The notes beneath the pieces are model-generated. The model saw only the letters and a program-made list of their open reading frames with translations. It ran no database searches and was not told the DNA's origin. This document shows positions 1-7,117 of a DNA stretch of 13,676 bases, one piece after another (within the stretch, counting starts at the first letter, position 1; every line of letters starts with the position of its first letter). Source of the stretch: an uncultured Alphaproteobacteria bacterium. GTDB lineage: Bacteria; Pseudomonadota; Alphaproteobacteria; Rhizobiales; Hyphomicrobiaceae. The translations under genes and the position numbers were made by a program. The DNA lies in assembly GCA_937950105.1 (NCBI GenBank), contig CALFEM010000103.1:1-13676 (forward strand), given 5' to 3'.

Positions 1-1
1 G

Positions 2-280
2 ACCGTCATCAAGGCGGAAGCGATCAAGAAGGGTGAGCAGATGCGCGGCGAGGGCGAGGCGGAGCGCAACCGCGTGTTCGCCGAGGCGTTCGGCCGCGAC
101 CCCGACTTCTTCGCGTTCTACCGCTCGATGCAGGCTTACGAGCAGGGCCTCAAGTCCGGCGATACCCGCATGGTGATTTCGCCGAACTCGGAGTTCTTCC
201 GCTACTTCAACGAGGCTGGCGCCGCCAGCACGATGAAGCCGGCGCAACCGGGTGCACAGCCGCAGCCGCCGCGGCAATGA
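2..280 (+). CDS. hflC: HflC, C-terminal part (protease modulator, SPFH/band 7 family)
   Basis: The gene is cut by the left edge, and the last 92 residues are visible in frame 2. They start TVIKAEAIKKGEQMRGEGEAE, the charged helical stretch that follows the band 7 domain, continue with FFAFYRSMQAYEQGL and MVISPNSEFFRYF, and end in a Pro/Gln/Ala-rich tail (PAQPGAQPQPPRQ). These are typical of the HflC C-terminus. In the known family, HflC and HflK form a membrane-anchored complex on the periplasmic side that modulates the FtsH protease; hflK would be expected just upstream, outside the window. Its TGA stop overlaps the ATG of the next gene (ATGA at 277-280), which implies translational coupling. 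I am sure of the family. HflC rather than HflK is judged from the sequence of this tail and from the DUF2065 and degP neighbours. Confidence 0.93.
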   Translation, partial: TVIKAEAIKKGEQMRGEGEAERNRVFAEAFGRDPDFFAFYRSMQAYEQGLKSGDTRMVISPNSEFFRYFNEAGAASTMKPAQPGAQPQPPRQ

Positions 281-462
281 ACGACCTTGCCGTCGCGTTC
301 GGCCTCGTGCTGGTGCTGGAAGGGCTGATCTGGGCCCTTTCACCGGCGACCGGCCGCCGCCTTCTGGCGCTCGCCGCGATGACCCCCGAGGCATCGTTAC
401 GCAGCGCAGGCTGGGCGGCCGTTGCGGCCGGTGCGCTCGTCGTCTGGCTGGTGCGCGGTTGA
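277..462 (+). CDS. DUF2065 small membrane protein (YjeT-like)
   Basis: This 61-residue protein has two hydrophobic segments, about residues 4-21 (VAFGLVLVLEGLIWAL) and 42-59 (GWAAVAAGALVVWLV), joined by a short loop with Arg residues (GRRL). That size and pattern, and its place directly after hflC, match the DUF2065 (YjeT) family of inner-membrane proteins, whose molecular role is not established. The ATG overlaps the hflC stop by four bases, so it is probably translated by coupling with hflC and may belong to the HflKC complex environment; that functional link is inference from position only. No independent ribosome-binding site is needed or obvious. Confidence 0.85.
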   Translation: MNDLAVAFGLVLVLEGLIWALSPATGRRLLALAAMTPEASLRSAGWAAVAAGALVVWLVRG

Positions 463-621
463 ATGAGACGCCGCGACACGGCATCCCGTCGCCGAGAACG
501 CGGAACACGTGTGGCGTTTCACCGGCCCCGCCTGCAAGCCTCGCCGCGTGACGCGCGGCCGGATTCATGGCAGGAGACTGCCCGGACCGCCAGGATGCCG
601 CCTCCTGCAGGAGACAACCAC

Positions 622-2103
622 ATGCTCGAGACGCCGAACGCTCTGCGTGCCGTCGCTTTGGCCGTGCTCGTCGCCGCCGTGACGGTTCTGGCCGGACCGG
701 CCCTCGCCTACAAGGGCCCGCAGTCTGTCGCGCCCGTCGCCGAGCCGCTGATCCCGGCGGTGGTCAACATTTCGACGACGCAGACGACCAAGGGGCCGCA
801 GGGCCTGCCGCTTCCTGACATTCCCAAGGGTTCGCCGTTCGAGGATCTGTTCGAGGACTTCTTCCAGCGGCGCGGGCAGACGGTGCCGCGCAAGGTGTCT
901 TCCCTCGGCTCCGGGTTCGTCATCGACGGCAAGGAGGGCCTCGTCGTCACCAACAACCACGTCATCGCCGATGCCGACGAGATCATCGTCAACTTTCACG
1001 ACGGCACCAAGCTCAAGGTCGACAAGGTGATCGGCCGCGATGCGAAGACAGACCTCGCGCTGCTGAAGGTGACACCGAAGAAGCCGCTTCCCGACGTCAG
1101 GTTCGGCTCCTCCGGCAAGCTGGCCGTCGGCGACTGGGTGATGGCGATCGGCAATCCGTTCGGCCTCGGCGGCACGCTCACCGTCGGCATCATCTCGGCC
1201 AAGCAGCGCGACATCAACTCCGGCCCCTATGACGATTTCCTGCAGACCGACGCGGCCATCAATCCCGGCAACTCGGGCGGCCCGCTGTTCAACATGGACG
1301 GCGAAGTGATCGGTGTGAATACCGCCATCATCTCTCCGACCGGCGGCTCGATCGGTATCGGCTTTGCCATTCCGTCCGACACGGCGGTCAGCGTCATCGA
1401 GCAGCTGAAGGCGTTCGGCGAGACGCGGCGCGGCTGGCTCGGCGTCAACCTGCAATCGATCGGCGACGACATCGCCGAGGGCCTCGGCGTGCCGGCGAGC
1501 GTCGGGGCGCTGGTCGCGTCGGTGACGCCCGAGAGCCCGGCCGCGAAGGCCGGCATCAAGGCCGGCGACGTCATCGTCGAATTCGACGACAAGGACGTCG
1601 CCAGCATGCGCGCGCTGCCACGCCTCGTTGCGCAGACTCCGATCGGCAAGTCGGTGAACGTGGAGTTCGTGCGCGACGGCAAGCGCCAGAGTGTGACGGT
1701 GGAGATCGGACTGCTGGTCGACGATCAGCCGGATGCGATGCTGCCGGACGACGGCCACGAGGGGCACGACGAGCACGGCGGCAAGAGCGATGCCCCGGAG
1801 GCGACGCAACGGATCCTCGGCATGACGCTGTCGCCGCTGACCGACGAATTGCGCTCGCTCTACAATCTCGACGCCAAAGTGACCGGCGTCGTCGTCACCG
1901 AGGTCGACGCCGCGAGCGCCGCCGCGTCGAAGAGCATCAAGCCCGGCGACGTCATCGTCGAGGTGGCGCAGGACCAGGTGGCGACGCCCTCCGATGTCCA
2001 GCGCAGTATGGACAAGGTTAGGGGCAGCGGTCGCAAGGCGGTGCTGCTGCGCGTCGAGGATGGCAAGGGCGATCTGCGTTTCGTCGCCGTTCCGCTCGGC
2101 TGA
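622..2103 (+). CDS. degP: Periplasmic serine endoprotease DegP/Do family
   Basis: This is a 493-aa HtrA-family protease and chaperone for misfolded envelope proteins. A longer open frame runs back to 463, but ATG 622 is preferred: it has CAGGAGA seven bases upstream and begins a clean signal peptide (hydrophobic core about residues 10-25, cut after AxA at residue 29). The trypsin-like domain shows the catalytic triad: His113 in TNNHVIAD, Asp144 in KTDLALLK, Ser218 in GNSGGPLF. PDZ1 runs from about 271 (GWLGVNLQ) and PDZ2 from about 397 (RILGMTLSPL) to near the C-terminus. Length and two-PDZ layout are normal for DegP/DegQ. A His/Asp-rich linker (DDGHEGHDEHGGK, His379, 382, 385) joins the PDZ domains. 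It follows hflC and DUF2065 with a 159-bp gap that may hold its own promoter, though I could not identify one. The class is certain; DegP versus DegQ/MucD naming is not. Confidence 0.95.
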   Translation: MLETPNALRAVALAVLVAAVTVLAGPALAYKGPQSVAPVAEPLIPAVVNISTTQTTKGPQGLPLPDIPKGSPFEDLFEDFFQRRGQTVPRKVSSLGSGFVIDGKEGLVVTNNHVIADADEIIVNFHDGTKLKVDKVIGRDAKTDLALLKVTPKKPLPDVRFGSSGKLAVGDWVMAIGNPFGLGGTLTVGIISAKQRDINSGPYDDFLQTDAAINPGNSGGPLFNMDGEVIGVNTAIISPTGGSIGIGFAIPSDTAVSVIEQLKAFGETRRGWLGVNLQSIGDDIAEGLGVPASVGALVASVTPESPAAKAGIKAGDVIVEFDDKDVASMRALPRLVAQTPIGKSVNVEFVRDGKRQSVTVEIGLLVDDQPDAMLPDDGHEGHDEHGGKSDAPEATQRILGMTLSPLTDELRSLYNLDAKVTGVVVTEVDAASAAASKSIKPGDVIVEVAQDQVATPSDVQRSMDKVRGSGRKAVLLRVEDGKGDLRFVAVPLG

Positions 2104-2138
2104 TAGAGATACTCGAAGAGAAGGCGGGGGCAATCCGC

Positions 2139-2852
2139 GTGGCGAAAGAACACGGACTGGTTCAAACGATCCTCGGCAGCCTGGTGCCCGTGCACCAGGA
2201 CGGCCACAAGTTCATTCTCATCGCCGCGGTCGCCGCGGCGGTGATGTTCATGCTGTGGGAGCCAGTCGGCTGGGTGCTCGTCATCGTGGCGCTCTACATC
2301 GCTTACTTCTTCCGCGATCCGCCGCGGGTGACGCCGCTGCGCGAAGGCCTCGTCATCGCGCCGGCCGACGGCATGGTCTCGTCGATCTAGCTGGTGCGTC
2401 CGCCGATGGAACTCGGCCTCGGCGAGCAGCAGCGCGTGCGCGTGTCGACGTTCCTGTCGGTGTTCGACGTGCACATCAACCGCACGCCGGTGCCGGGCCG
2501 CGTGATGCGTTCGATCTACGTGCCGGGAGCGTTCATCAATGCGGCGGCCGACAAGGCGAGCGAGGACAACGAGCGCCGGTCGCTCGTCATCCAGACCGCC
2601 AAGGGCGACGAGATCGCCGTGGTACAGATCGCCGGCCTCATCGCCCGGCGCATCGTCACGTTCTCGCAGGAGGGTGACACGCTCGGCGCCGGCCAGCGCT
2701 TCGGCCTGATCCGCTTCGGCTCGCGCGTCGACGTCTATCTGCCGCCGGGGCGCACGGCCCTGGTCGCGGTCGGCCAGCGCGCGGTGGCGGGCGAGACGGT
2801 GTTCGCCGATTTCGCTTCGAGCGAGCCGGAGCGCGAGGCGCGCAGGGCTTGA
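2139..2852 (+). pseudogene. psd: Phosphatidylserine decarboxylase proenzyme with internal amber codon
   Basis: Psd decarboxylates phosphatidylserine to phosphatidylethanolamine at the inner membrane. The reading frame would give a 237-residue short-type proenzyme from a GTG start at 2139 (purine-rich AGAAGGCGGGGG upstream), with two membrane segments at about residues 24-52. Catalytic landmarks are intact on both sides of the lesion: Asp77 in APADG, His112 in [12 protein letters not shown], and the self-cleavage site FGS with Ser195 as pyruvoyl precursor (beta chain 1-194, alpha chain 195-237). A TAG at 2388-2390 (codon 84) interrupts it without any frameshift: the text before (DGMVSSI) and after ([11 protein letters not shown]) joins smoothly in one frame. 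It is therefore a single nonsense substitution or a base-call error. Reinitiation at GTG 2394 or ATG 2406 would give a piece lacking Asp77 and the membrane anchor. The gene lies 35 bp after degP and 78 bp before pssA. The family is certain; its functional state is not. Confidence 0.9.
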
Positions 2853-2930
2853 AGCACATTTCGAGAACCGGCCCGCCGTCGCCGTGATTTGGGTGTAGGA
2901 TGGTGGGGACGAACTGAAGGAGTTTGGCCC

Positions 2931-3878
2931 ATGGACCCCGTCGTACCACAGCTCGAGGACGACCTGAGGCGCCGCCGCAACCGGGTCATGTTCCGACATC
3001 GCCGCATCCCGGTGCGCATGATGGTTCCGAACCTGTTCACGCTGCTCGGCCTGTGCGCCGGGCTGACGTCGATCCGGATGTCGATCGAGGGCCGCTACGA
3101 ACTGGCGCTCGCAGCGATCGTGTTCGCGGCTCTGCTCGATGGCCTCGACGGGCGAGTCGCGCGGCTGCTCAAGGCGTCGTCGCGTTTCGGCGCCGAGCTC
3201 GACAGCCTCGCTGACTTCGTGAACTTCGGCGTCGCCCCTGCGATCATGATCTTCACGTGGGGGCTCGGCGATACCAAGAGCATCGGCTGGATCGCGGTGA
3301 TGATCTTCGCGCTCGCCTCGGCGCTGCGCCTCGCCCGCTTCAACGTCATGATCGACGAGGTGAAGCCGAAGTGGCAGTCGAACTACTTCACCGGCATGCC
3401 GACGCCGGCGGCGGCGATCGTCGTGCTGCTGCCGATCTATCTGTCGCACCTCGGGCTCGATCTGCGTGACGCGCGCTGGATGAAGAACGTCATTCTCGCC
3501 TACACGCTACTGATCGCCTTCCTGATGGTATCGAACATCCCGACCTTCTCCGGCAAGCTGATGGGCGAACGCATCCGCCGCGAGTGGGTGCTGCCGATCT
3601 TCATGGTCGCCGTGCTGTACGTGGCGACGCTGGTGACCTATCCGCACGAGACGCTGGCCGGCACGACGATCGGTTATCTGGCGGCGATCCCGTTCGGCTG
3701 GCGCCGCTTCCAGAAGCGGTTGGACGAGGACGCGGCAGTCGAAGCGGAAGCGGCCGCAGCGGCGGCGGCCTCCGCGAGTGCAACGCCTGTCGCGGCCGGG
3801 CCGAGCACGGGCGAGCCTGGAGTTCAGCCCGGGAAGCCGCGCATCGTCGATTTCAAGGCGCCCGACGGGCGGAGTTGA
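2931..3878 (+). CDS. pssA: CDP-diacylglycerol-serine O-phosphatidyltransferase (phosphatidylserine synthase)
   Basis: This 315-aa integral membrane enzyme makes phosphatidylserine from CDP-diacylglycerol and L-serine, the substrate of Psd encoded just upstream. ATG 2931 is chosen because AAGGAG at 2917-2922 lies eight bases before it; an upstream in-frame start at 2889 adds 14 unlikely residues. The CDP-alcohol phosphatidyltransferase motif D-x2-D-G-x2-A-R-x8-G-x3-D-x3-D is complete: Asp70, Asp73, Gly74, Ala77, Arg78, Gly87, Asp91, Asp95. Several hydrophobic segments surround it, for example around residues 25-45, 52-70, 112-132 and 155-175. After the last membrane segments comes a low-complexity tail (about residue 265 on) of Ala and Glu ending KPRIVDFKAPDGRS, probably cytosolic. 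The psd-pssA pair is a familiar alphaproteobacterial arrangement. The gene ends against the palindromic repeat array, which may act as its terminator. Confidence 0.95.
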   Translation: MDPVVPQLEDDLRRRRNRVMFRHRRIPVRMMVPNLFTLLGLCAGLTSIRMSIEGRYELALAAIVFAALLDGLDGRVARLLKASSRFGAELDSLADFVNFGVAPAIMIFTWGLGDTKSIGWIAVMIFALASALRLARFNVMIDEVKPKWQSNYFTGMPTPAAAIVVLLPIYLSHLGLDLRDARWMKNVILAYTLLIAFLMVSNIPTFSGKLMGERIRREWVLPIFMVAVLYVATLVTYPHETLAGTTIGYLAAIPFGWRRFQKRLDEDAAVEAEAAAAAAASASATPVAAGPSTGEPGVQPGKPRIVDFKAPDGRS

Positions 3879-3962
3879 AGCTCGGCTTCCGTGGGGCAGT
3901 CGGCGTTTCTTGGCCTGCCGGTTCACGGCCTCGCCGATAGAGGCTCTGCCGATCGGAAGCCG

Positions 3963-4250
3963 GGCGCGCGCGTCAATCGGCAGCGGCATGGCCACCGCTC
4001 CGATCGCTCGCGAACCTCGCGAGCGTGAATCGGCAGCGGCAAAGACCGCTCCGATCGCTCGCGAACTTCGCGAGCGTGAATCGGCAGCGGCAAAGACCGC
4101 TCCGCTCGCTCGCGGTCCATTCATCGCGCGCGTCAATCGGCAGCGGCAAAGACCGCTCCGATCGCTCGCGAACTTCGCGAGCGTGAATCGGCAGCGGCAA
4201 AGACCGCTCCGATCGCTCGCGAACCTCGCGAGCGTGAATCGGCAGCGGCA
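3963..4250. repeat. Array of six 51-56 nt palindromic repeat units
   Basis: The box AATCGGCAGCGGCA occurs six times, starting at 3975, 4028, 4079, 4135, 4186 and 4237 (steps 53, 51, 56, 51, 51). Between boxes lies AAGACCGCTCCGAT and a 21-nt palindrome with arms CGCTCGCGAA and TTCGCGAGCG around one central C; in two copies ACCT replaces ACTT and the perfect arms are nine bases. Palindromes sit at 4005-4025, 4056-4076, 4163-4183 and 4214-4234; the third unit has a degenerate version. Boxes 1 and 4 are preceded by CGCGCGTC instead of CGAGCGTG, so a block of about 158-160 nt appears duplicated. The array fills the gap between the convergent genes pssA and manC and ends 11 bp from the manC stop. 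It looks like REP/BIME-type intergenic DNA that may end transcription from both sides or bind a protein. No gene is seen in 3879-4261. Confidence 0.9.
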
Positions 4251-4261
4251 AACAAAGCATC

Positions 4262-5716
4262 CTATTTCGTTTCGTCGGCGGCGCGATGATAGATGTCGTC
4301 GGAGCGGACGATGTCGTCCTCGCCGAGATACGTGCCGATCTGCACCTCGATGATCTCCAGCGGGACCTTGCCGGGGTTCTCGAGCCGGTGCCATTGCGTC
4401 GCGAAAATGTAGACGCTCTCGTTCTCGCGCACGAGCTTCTCGACCTCGCCGATGACGACCTTGGCGGTGCCCTGCACGACGATCCAGTGCTCCGACCGGT
4501 GATGGTGCATCTGCATCGACAGCTTGCCGCCCGGTTTGACGTGCAGCAGCTTCACCTGGAAGCGCGGTCCGAGCGACAGCGTCTCGAAGAAGCCCCACGG
4601 GCGGAAGTTGCGGAGGTGCTGCTCCTGCTCCTTGCGGTTCGATTGGCGCAGGCGCTGGACGATGTGCGAGACATCCTGCGCACGGCTGCGGTCGGCCACC
4701 AGCAGCGCGTCCGGTGTGTCGACGATGACGAGGTTGTCGACGCCGATGGTGGCCACCAGCGACTTTTCGGAATGGACGTAGCTGTTGGTGGTGTCCTCGA
4801 GCAGCGTTTCGCCGTGGCAATAATTGCCCTGCGCGTCGCGCGGCGCGATTTCCCACAGCGACGACCACGAGCCGACGTCGTTCCAGCCGACGTCGATCGG
4901 CAGCATGGCGGCCTTGTTGGTCTTCTCCATCACGGCGTAATCGACGGAGATGCTCTGCGCCTTGGCGAAAGCCTCGCGGTCGAGCCGCTCGAAACCGAGA
5001 TCGTCGGCGCGGGCCTCCCAGGCCTTGCGCGCGGCGGCGAGCGCTTCGGGTGCAAGGCGCGCCATCTCGTCGATCAAGGTGCGCGCCGACAGTACGAAGA
5101 TGCCGCTGTTCCAGAAGTAGTCGCCGGACGCGAGATAGCGCTCGGCGTTGGCGCGGTTCGGTTTCTCGGTGAAGCCGCCGACCTCGAAGGCGGCGCCGGG
5201 GAACTGGTCGAGCGCGCGGCCCTGCTTGATGTAGCCGTAGCCGGTGTGCGGCTCGGCCGGCTTGATGCCGAACAGCACGAGGCGGCCGGTGGCGGCGACG
5301 GTGGCGGCGCGCTTGATCGCCTCGACGAAGGCGTTGTCGTCCTTGACCACGTGATCGGACGGCATCACCGCAATCACGGCGTCGCGCCGCTCGGCGAGGG
5401 CGGCGAGTGCGGCGACGGCGATCGCCGGGGCGGTATTGCGCGCGACCGGCTCCAGCATGATCGAGCGGGCCGTCATGCCGGCGCGCTCGAGTTCGGCCTT
5501 GACCAGGAAGCGGTGGTCGTTGTTGGCGAGAATGATCGGTGCGCCGAAGCCCTTGTCGGGCGCCAGCCGTTTCAGCGTCGCGCCGAGGAAACTCGTGCCC
5601 TGGCCGTTGAAGAAGCTGATGAACTGCTTGGGATAGAGCGCCCGGGACAGCGGCCACAGGCGCGTGCCGGAACCGCCGGACAGGATGACCGGGAAAACTG
5701 CGCCGAGTTCGCTCAT
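4262..5716 (-). CDS. manC: Mannose-1-phosphate guanylyltransferase / mannose-6-phosphate isomerase (ManC/AlgA/XanB type)
   Basis: This 484-aa bifunctional enzyme makes GDP-mannose, the sugar donor for capsule, exopolysaccharide or LPS. The N-terminal nucleotidyltransferase domain has the signature LSGGSGTRLWPLSR at residues 12-25, the conserved FTEKP with Lys185, and NDVGSW. The C-terminal type II isomerase cupin begins at RPWGFFE (Arg372) and has the metal-site His cluster MQMHHHRSEHW (His404-406). Length is normal for the family. ATG 5716 is chosen over the in-frame ATG 5731 because AGGAG at 5727-5723 lies six bases before it; the 5731 ATG directly abuts the TGA of the upstream ATPase gene. 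It is the last gene of the minus-strand run (kinase, ATPase, manC), and its 3' end faces the repeat array. GDP-mannose use cannot be deduced here because no glycosyltransferase is in view. The symbol could equally be cpsB, algA or noeJ. Confidence 0.94.
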   Translation of the reverse strand: MSELGAVFPVILSGGSGTRLWPLSRALYPKQFISFFNGQGTSFLGATLKRLAPDKGFGAPIILANNDHRFLVKAELERAGMTARSIMLEPVARNTAPAIAVAALAALAERRDAVIAVMPSDHVVKDDNAFVEAIKRAATVAATGRLVLFGIKPAEPHTGYGYIKQGRALDQFPGAAFEVGGFTEKPNRANAERYLASGDYFWNSGIFVLSARTLIDEMARLAPEALAAARKAWEARADDLGFERLDREAFAKAQSISVDYAVMEKTNKAAMLPIDVGWNDVGSWSSLWEIAPRDAQGNYCHGETLLEDTTNSYVHSEKSLVATIGVDNLVIVDTPDALLVADRSRAQDVSHIVQRLRQSNRKEQEQHLRNFRPWGFFETLSLGPRFQVKLLHVKPGGKLSMQMHHHRSEHWIVVQGTAKVVIGEVEKLVRENESVYIFATQWHRLENPGKVPLEIIEVQIGTYLGEDDIVRSDDIYHRAADETK

Positions 5717-5731
5717 AGGCTGCTCCTGCAT

Positions 5732-7045
5732 TCAGGCTGGACGGCCTGCCGGTGGCGCCGCAGGCGGCGATGCCGTCTTGGCGATGGCGCGCTTGCACGG
5801 CTCGAAGCCCGCGCTGGGATTCGCAGGAACGTAGCGGTGGGCTTCCTCGCACACGATGGTGACGGGCACCTGCCCCTCGCTCCACAGCGCGAAGTCGAAG
5901 GTCATGCGGCACAGCACCGAGACGACGACATTGACGATCTCGGTCGGAATGCCGGTCAGCTCGAGGATGGTGATCGGCTTGCCGTTGACCGGAACGCGGA
6001 AGATGCGCGACAGCACCTGCGTCATGCCGTCATAGACGGTGAGCGAGCCGAACATGAAGCCGTAGCGGCTGTCCTGCGAAATCGAATCGATGCGCTGCTT
6101 GAGAACGCGGTAGGGCGCGAGATCGCGCTTGTTCTCGAGCTTGCCCATGCGCTCGTCGATGAGGCCGGTCAGGTCGGAGATGCGATAGGGAACGGGCGTG
6201 TCGACGGTGTAGCGGCCGTGATCGACGACGCCGCGGCGCAGGTTGTTCGCCTGCGGGGCGCGACCGCTCGAATAGCGCGACTTGGCGATCGGAATGAGTT
6301 CCTGCAGGATCTCGATCTCGGCCTTGCGCTCGCCCTCGCCGATCAGCACCTCGACGATTTCCTCGAAGGTGAGAAGCCAGAACGGCAGGTGCATGTTGCG
6401 CGGGCTGACCACCTCGGCCCATTCGGGGAAGGCGGTGGCGTATTCGTTGTGCGGATCGAGCAGGACGATGTGGGCGGCCGGGTTCTTCTCGAGGATCGAG
6501 CGAAGGATGAGGGCCGTGGTGCACGACTTGCCGGTGCCCGTGGTGCCGAGGATCGCGAAATGCTTGCCGAGCAGGTCGTCGACGCGAACCATGGCCGGGA
6601 TGGACGAATCCTGTCGGATGCAGCCGACGCGCACGGATTTCGACATGTCGCCGCAGAAGGCGATCTCGAGTTCGTGCTTGTTCGCGACGCGTACGCGGTC
6701 GCCGAGTGCGGGATAGATGGTGACGCCGCGGTTGAACGTCTGCGCGCGACCGCCGGCCGCCTTCCACAACTCGCCGACGAGGCCGAGTTCGGCGATCCAG
6801 ATTTCGGCGTCGCCTTCGCGCTGCGCGGGCACCGGCACCGAAAGCGCCGAGACGATGGCCAGCACGACCGTCGTCGTGGTGTCGATGGCGAGCAGCGTGC
6901 CCATCTCCGGCCGATGCATGGTCTTGCGACCGCTCGCGTCGACCCTGCCGTCGAGCAGGACGATGGCCTTTGCACCTGTCACCGAGACGATGCGTCCGAT
7001 GGTTATGTCCGCGTCGAAGGCCGAGGCGTGCTGTGAGGCTTGCAT
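5732..7045 (-). CDS. HerA-type ATPase (DUF87), C-terminally truncated
   Basis: This 437-aa P-loop ATPase belongs to the HerA/FtsK-like class, hexameric DNA-pumping motors that in some organisms act with the nuclease NurA. An N-terminal beta-rich HAS-barrel-like region (about residues 10-130: GRIVSVTG, EMGTLLAID) precedes the ATPase core with Walker A GTTGTGKS (Lys173, Ser174), LLDPHNEYATAFP, and Walker B VTIVCEEAHRYVP (Glu400, Glu401). HerA-family proteins normally continue beyond AGFEPCKRAIAK with a conserved region including a QRPSELD-like sensor motif and arginine fingers. Here the sequence turns into SPPAAPPAGRPA and stops, apparently lacking roughly the last hundred or more residues. The missing part is not in another frame, since manC starts at once: its alternative ATG touches this TGA. 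ATP turnover is therefore doubtful. A GC-rich inverted repeat (7063-7077) lies just upstream of the start. Family assignment is firm; the exact subfamily and role are not. Confidence 0.82.
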   Translation of the reverse strand: MQASQHASAFDADITIGRIVSVTGAKAIVLLDGRVDASGRKTMHRPEMGTLLAIDTTTTVVLAIVSALSVPVPAQREGDAEIWIAELGLVGELWKAAGGRAQTFNRGVTIYPALGDRVRVANKHELEIAFCGDMSKSVRVGCIRQDSSIPAMVRVDDLLGKHFAILGTTGTGKSCTTALILRSILEKNPAAHIVLLDPHNEYATAFPEWAEVVSPRNMHLPFWLLTFEEIVEVLIGEGERKAEIEILQELIPIAKSRYSSGRAPQANNLRRGVVDHGRYTVDTPVPYRISDLTGLIDERMGKLENKRDLAPYRVLKQRIDSISQDSRYGFMFGSLTVYDGMTQVLSRIFRVPVNGKPITILELTGIPTEIVNVVVSVLCRMTFDFALWSEGQVPVTIVCEEAHRYVPANPSAGFEPCKRAIAKTASPPAAPPAGRPA

Positions 7046-7062
7046 TCTGGTGCTCGTTCGAT

Positions 7063-7113
7063 GGGGCGGATTGCCCCGTGGTGGCGTGGTTGCTTCAATC
7101 GTTCGCTCGAACG
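7063..7113 (-). other. Two short inverted repeats between histidine kinase and ATPase genes
   Basis: Bases 7100-7113 read CGTTCG-CT-CGAACG, a perfect palindrome five bases past the histidine kinase stop. Bases 7063-7077 read GGGGC-GGATT-GCCCC, 18 bases upstream of the ATPase start. Neither is followed by a T-run on the minus strand, so they are not convincing intrinsic terminators. They could be a processing or attenuation hairpin within the operon, or chance in GC-rich DNA. Confidence 0.3.
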
Positions 7114-7117
7114 CGCA

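Noticed and set aside
502..517. EcfG-type promoter (GGAAC ... CGTT) before degP
   Set aside because: GGAAC and CGTT are present, but only about nine bases apart instead of the 16-17 needed.
565..2133. 522-aa minus-strand open frame opposite degP
   Set aside because: It is a shadow of degP with no start signal or recognisable domains.
2388..2390. Amber as pyrrolysine or a programmed readthrough site
   Set aside because: Pyrrolysine use is not expected in this lineage, no readthrough context is recognisable, and a substitution or base-call error is simpler.
3963..4250. CRISPR-like array
   Set aside because: The sequence between repeated boxes is itself repeated, so there are no unique spacers, and no cas gene is present. 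It is a tandem palindromic repeat.
3973..4260. Minus-strand repeat protein (LPLPIHAREVRERSER repeats)
   Set aside because: The frame changes where unit lengths are 53 and 56, no ribosome-binding site or homology is evident, and the palindromes explain the pattern at DNA level.
4286..7036. 916-aa plus-strand open frame
   Set aside because: It is antisense to manC and the ATPase, which have clear motifs; its composition (Asp/Arg/Leu/Ala, no motifs) is typical of GC-rich antisense frames.
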